From an uncultured Bacteroidales bacterium (lineage in GTDB: Bacteria > Bacteroidota > Bacteroidia > Bacteroidales > UBA932): a DNA stretch of 5,934 nucleotides. The translations under genes were made by a program, and so were the position numbers. The stretch lies in the NCBI GenBank assembly GCA_937901105.1, contig CALCHD010000067.1, positions 1 to 5,934 of the forward strand, in the 5' to 3' direction. The notes under the pieces are model-generated. The model saw nothing but the letters and a program-made list of their open reading frames with translations. It was not told where the DNA came from and did no database searches. Every line of letters begins with the position of its first letter. Within the stretch, counting starts at the first letter, position 1. Below are positions 4,845 to 5,934 of the stretch, piece by piece.

Positions 4845-5934
4845 ATGACAGCAGCAGAACTTCATAAGGAAGCCTTTGTGCTTGATTCACATTCAGATAC
4901 CCCTCTAGCAATTATCAGAGGCCAGGATGTGTCAAAAAGAAGAAAACTTGGACATATTGATTTCGACCGCCTTAAAGAGGGTGGAGTAGATGGTGTTTTC
5001 TTTGCAGCATATACTTCAAACTCACTTTCTCCCGACGAGGCTACACGCCGTGCACTCCAACTGATTGCACTTACCCACGAGGTGATTGACGAGAACCCTA
5101 AAAAAGTAGGTCTTGCAACCACAGTACGCGAGGCCCGCAAGCTTAAAGCAGAGGGAAGAACTGCCATCTTCATTGGCTTGGAGAACGGTTCGCCTATCCA
5201 GAAAGACCTTTCGCTTTTGAAGCTTTTCTACAAGATGGGTGTACGCTATATGACCCTTACACATGCCGGAAATAATGAGATTTGTGATTCTTGTGCACCA
5301 AAAGAGAAGAGATGGGGCGGTGTGAGCCCGTTTGGCAAGGAGGTGATTGAGGTGATGAACCGTTTGGGTATGATGATTGACGTTTCACACCTTTCAGATG
5401 AGTCTTTCTATGACTGTCTTAAATATTCTAAAGCTCCAATTGTGGCAACACATTCCTGCTGCAGGGCACTTTCTGACCACCCCCGCAACATGACAGATGA
5501 CATGATACGTGCACTTGCGGCTAAACATGGAGTCATTCAGATAAATTTCTATTCAATATTCCTTGATGTTCAGTTCAGGGACACTCTTAATGCGTCAGGC
5601 ATTGTAGAAAAGGGAGATGTGGTAGAAGCAGAGTTTATTGCGGATCCTTTTAATGAGCAGAAGCGTCAGGCATGGCAAGCAGTTCAGAAGGAACTCCTGG
5701 AACTTCCAAGGCCCTCATATACTTTGATTGCAGATCATATCGACCATGTCGTCAGACTGGTAGGAATAGACCATGTAGGCATCGGGTCTGATTTTGATGG
5801 TATTGATTTGCCTCCAACCGGAATAGAAGACGCTTCAATGTTGCCAAAACTCTTCGAAGAACTGCGCAGAAGGGGATATTCCGAAACAGAACTGGATAAG
5901 ATTGCTTCTGTAAACTTCTTTAATGCGTTTTCCT
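4845..5934 (+). CDS. M19-family (membrane/renal dipeptidase-like) metallopeptidase, 3' partial
   Basis: A frame of 363 codons runs from the ATG at 4845 off the right edge; the family is usually about 350-400 residues, so little is missing. All expected metal ligands are present: H16 and D18 in DSHSDTP, the bridging E113 in IGLEN, H182 in IDVSHLSD, H203 in VATHSCCRAL and D316 in GIGSDFDG. RYMTLTH is also typical. Family members form a TIM barrel with two zinc ions and hydrolyse dipeptides, including some with D-residues at the C-terminal position; the exact substrate cannot be read from sequence. There is no signal peptide, so the form starting here would be cytoplasmic. The ATG follows an A/T-rich leader without Shine-Dalgarno. 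It diverges from the sigma gene with 114 bases between starts and shares the promoter region. Confidence 0.92.
   Translation, partial: MTAAELHKEAFVLDSHSDTPLAIIRGQDVSKRRKLGHIDFDRLKEGGVDGVFFAAYTSNSLSPDEATRRALQLIALTHEVIDENPKKVGLATTVREARKLKAEGRTAIFIGLENGSPIQKDLSLLKLFYKMGVRYMTLTHAGNNEICDSCAPKEKRWGGVSPFGKEVIEVMNRLGMMIDVSHLSDESFYDCLKYSKAPIVATHSCCRALSDHPRNMTDDMIRALAAKHGVIQINFYSIFLDVQFRDTLNASGIVEKGDVVEAEFIADPFNEQKRQAWQAVQKELLELPRPSYTLIADHIDHVVRLVGIDHVGIGSDFDGIDLPPTGIEDASMLPKLFEELRRRGYSETELDKIASVNFFNAFS

Noticed and set aside
4862..5264. Minus-strand open frames within the dipeptidase gene
   Set aside because: They lie antisense to a gene with all M19 metal-binding residues in place and show no domain of their own.

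Overview
The window looks like chromosomal DNA of a Bacteroidota (Bacteroidales-like) bacterium, with foreign-looking sequence joined to its left end. The Bacteroidota call rests on three things. There is an ECF sigma factor operon ending in a secreted head-GIN (DUF2807) protein. Two promoter candidates carry the TAnnTTTG -7 element used by the primary sigma factor of this phylum. Most genes have A-rich leaders without a clear Shine-Dalgarno sequence. No RNA genes, insertion sequences, CRISPR arrays or prophage genes were seen, and no intergenic gap exceeds about 115 bases.

Layout. Positions 2-2272 (+) hold one uninterrupted reading frame that enters from the left edge. Its first ~105 codons are the zinc-binding part of the primosomal helicase PriA. 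The remaining ~650 codons are the C-terminal part of the nuclease subunit SbcC (coiled coil, zinc hook, second coiled coil, C-terminal ABC ATPase half). The join lies near 300-330, in a Q/K/E-rich stretch that would fit either protein. SbcC's N-terminal half, with Walker A, is absent. This is a chimera: either an assembly error or a real deletion/fusion.

Facing it is a VanZ-like membrane protein gene (2314-2760, -). Upstream of that, also on the minus strand, is a compact operon: ECF sigma factor (4209-4730), a single-pass membrane protein in the anti-sigma position (3683-4237) and a secreted head-GIN protein with eight SGA-type repeats (2791-3663). The operon ends in a strong intrinsic terminator that overlaps its own stop codon and lies directly beside the vanZ-like promoter. 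An M19-family dipeptidase gene (4845 to the right edge, +) diverges from the sigma factor gene and is cut a few tens of codons before its expected end.

How the parts work together. The three minus-strand genes form a plausible envelope-signalling cassette: sigma factor, membrane-anchored regulator and exported target. Upstream of the sigma gene is an ECF-type promoter candidate (AAC, 16-base spacer, CGTC), which suggests autoregulation. It overlaps the -33 region of the divergent dipeptidase promoter, and a 9+9-base dyad covers that promoter's -7 element. The most interesting material is therefore the PriA-SbcC join, which needs an artefact check first, and the regulatory architecture of the 115-base divergent region.
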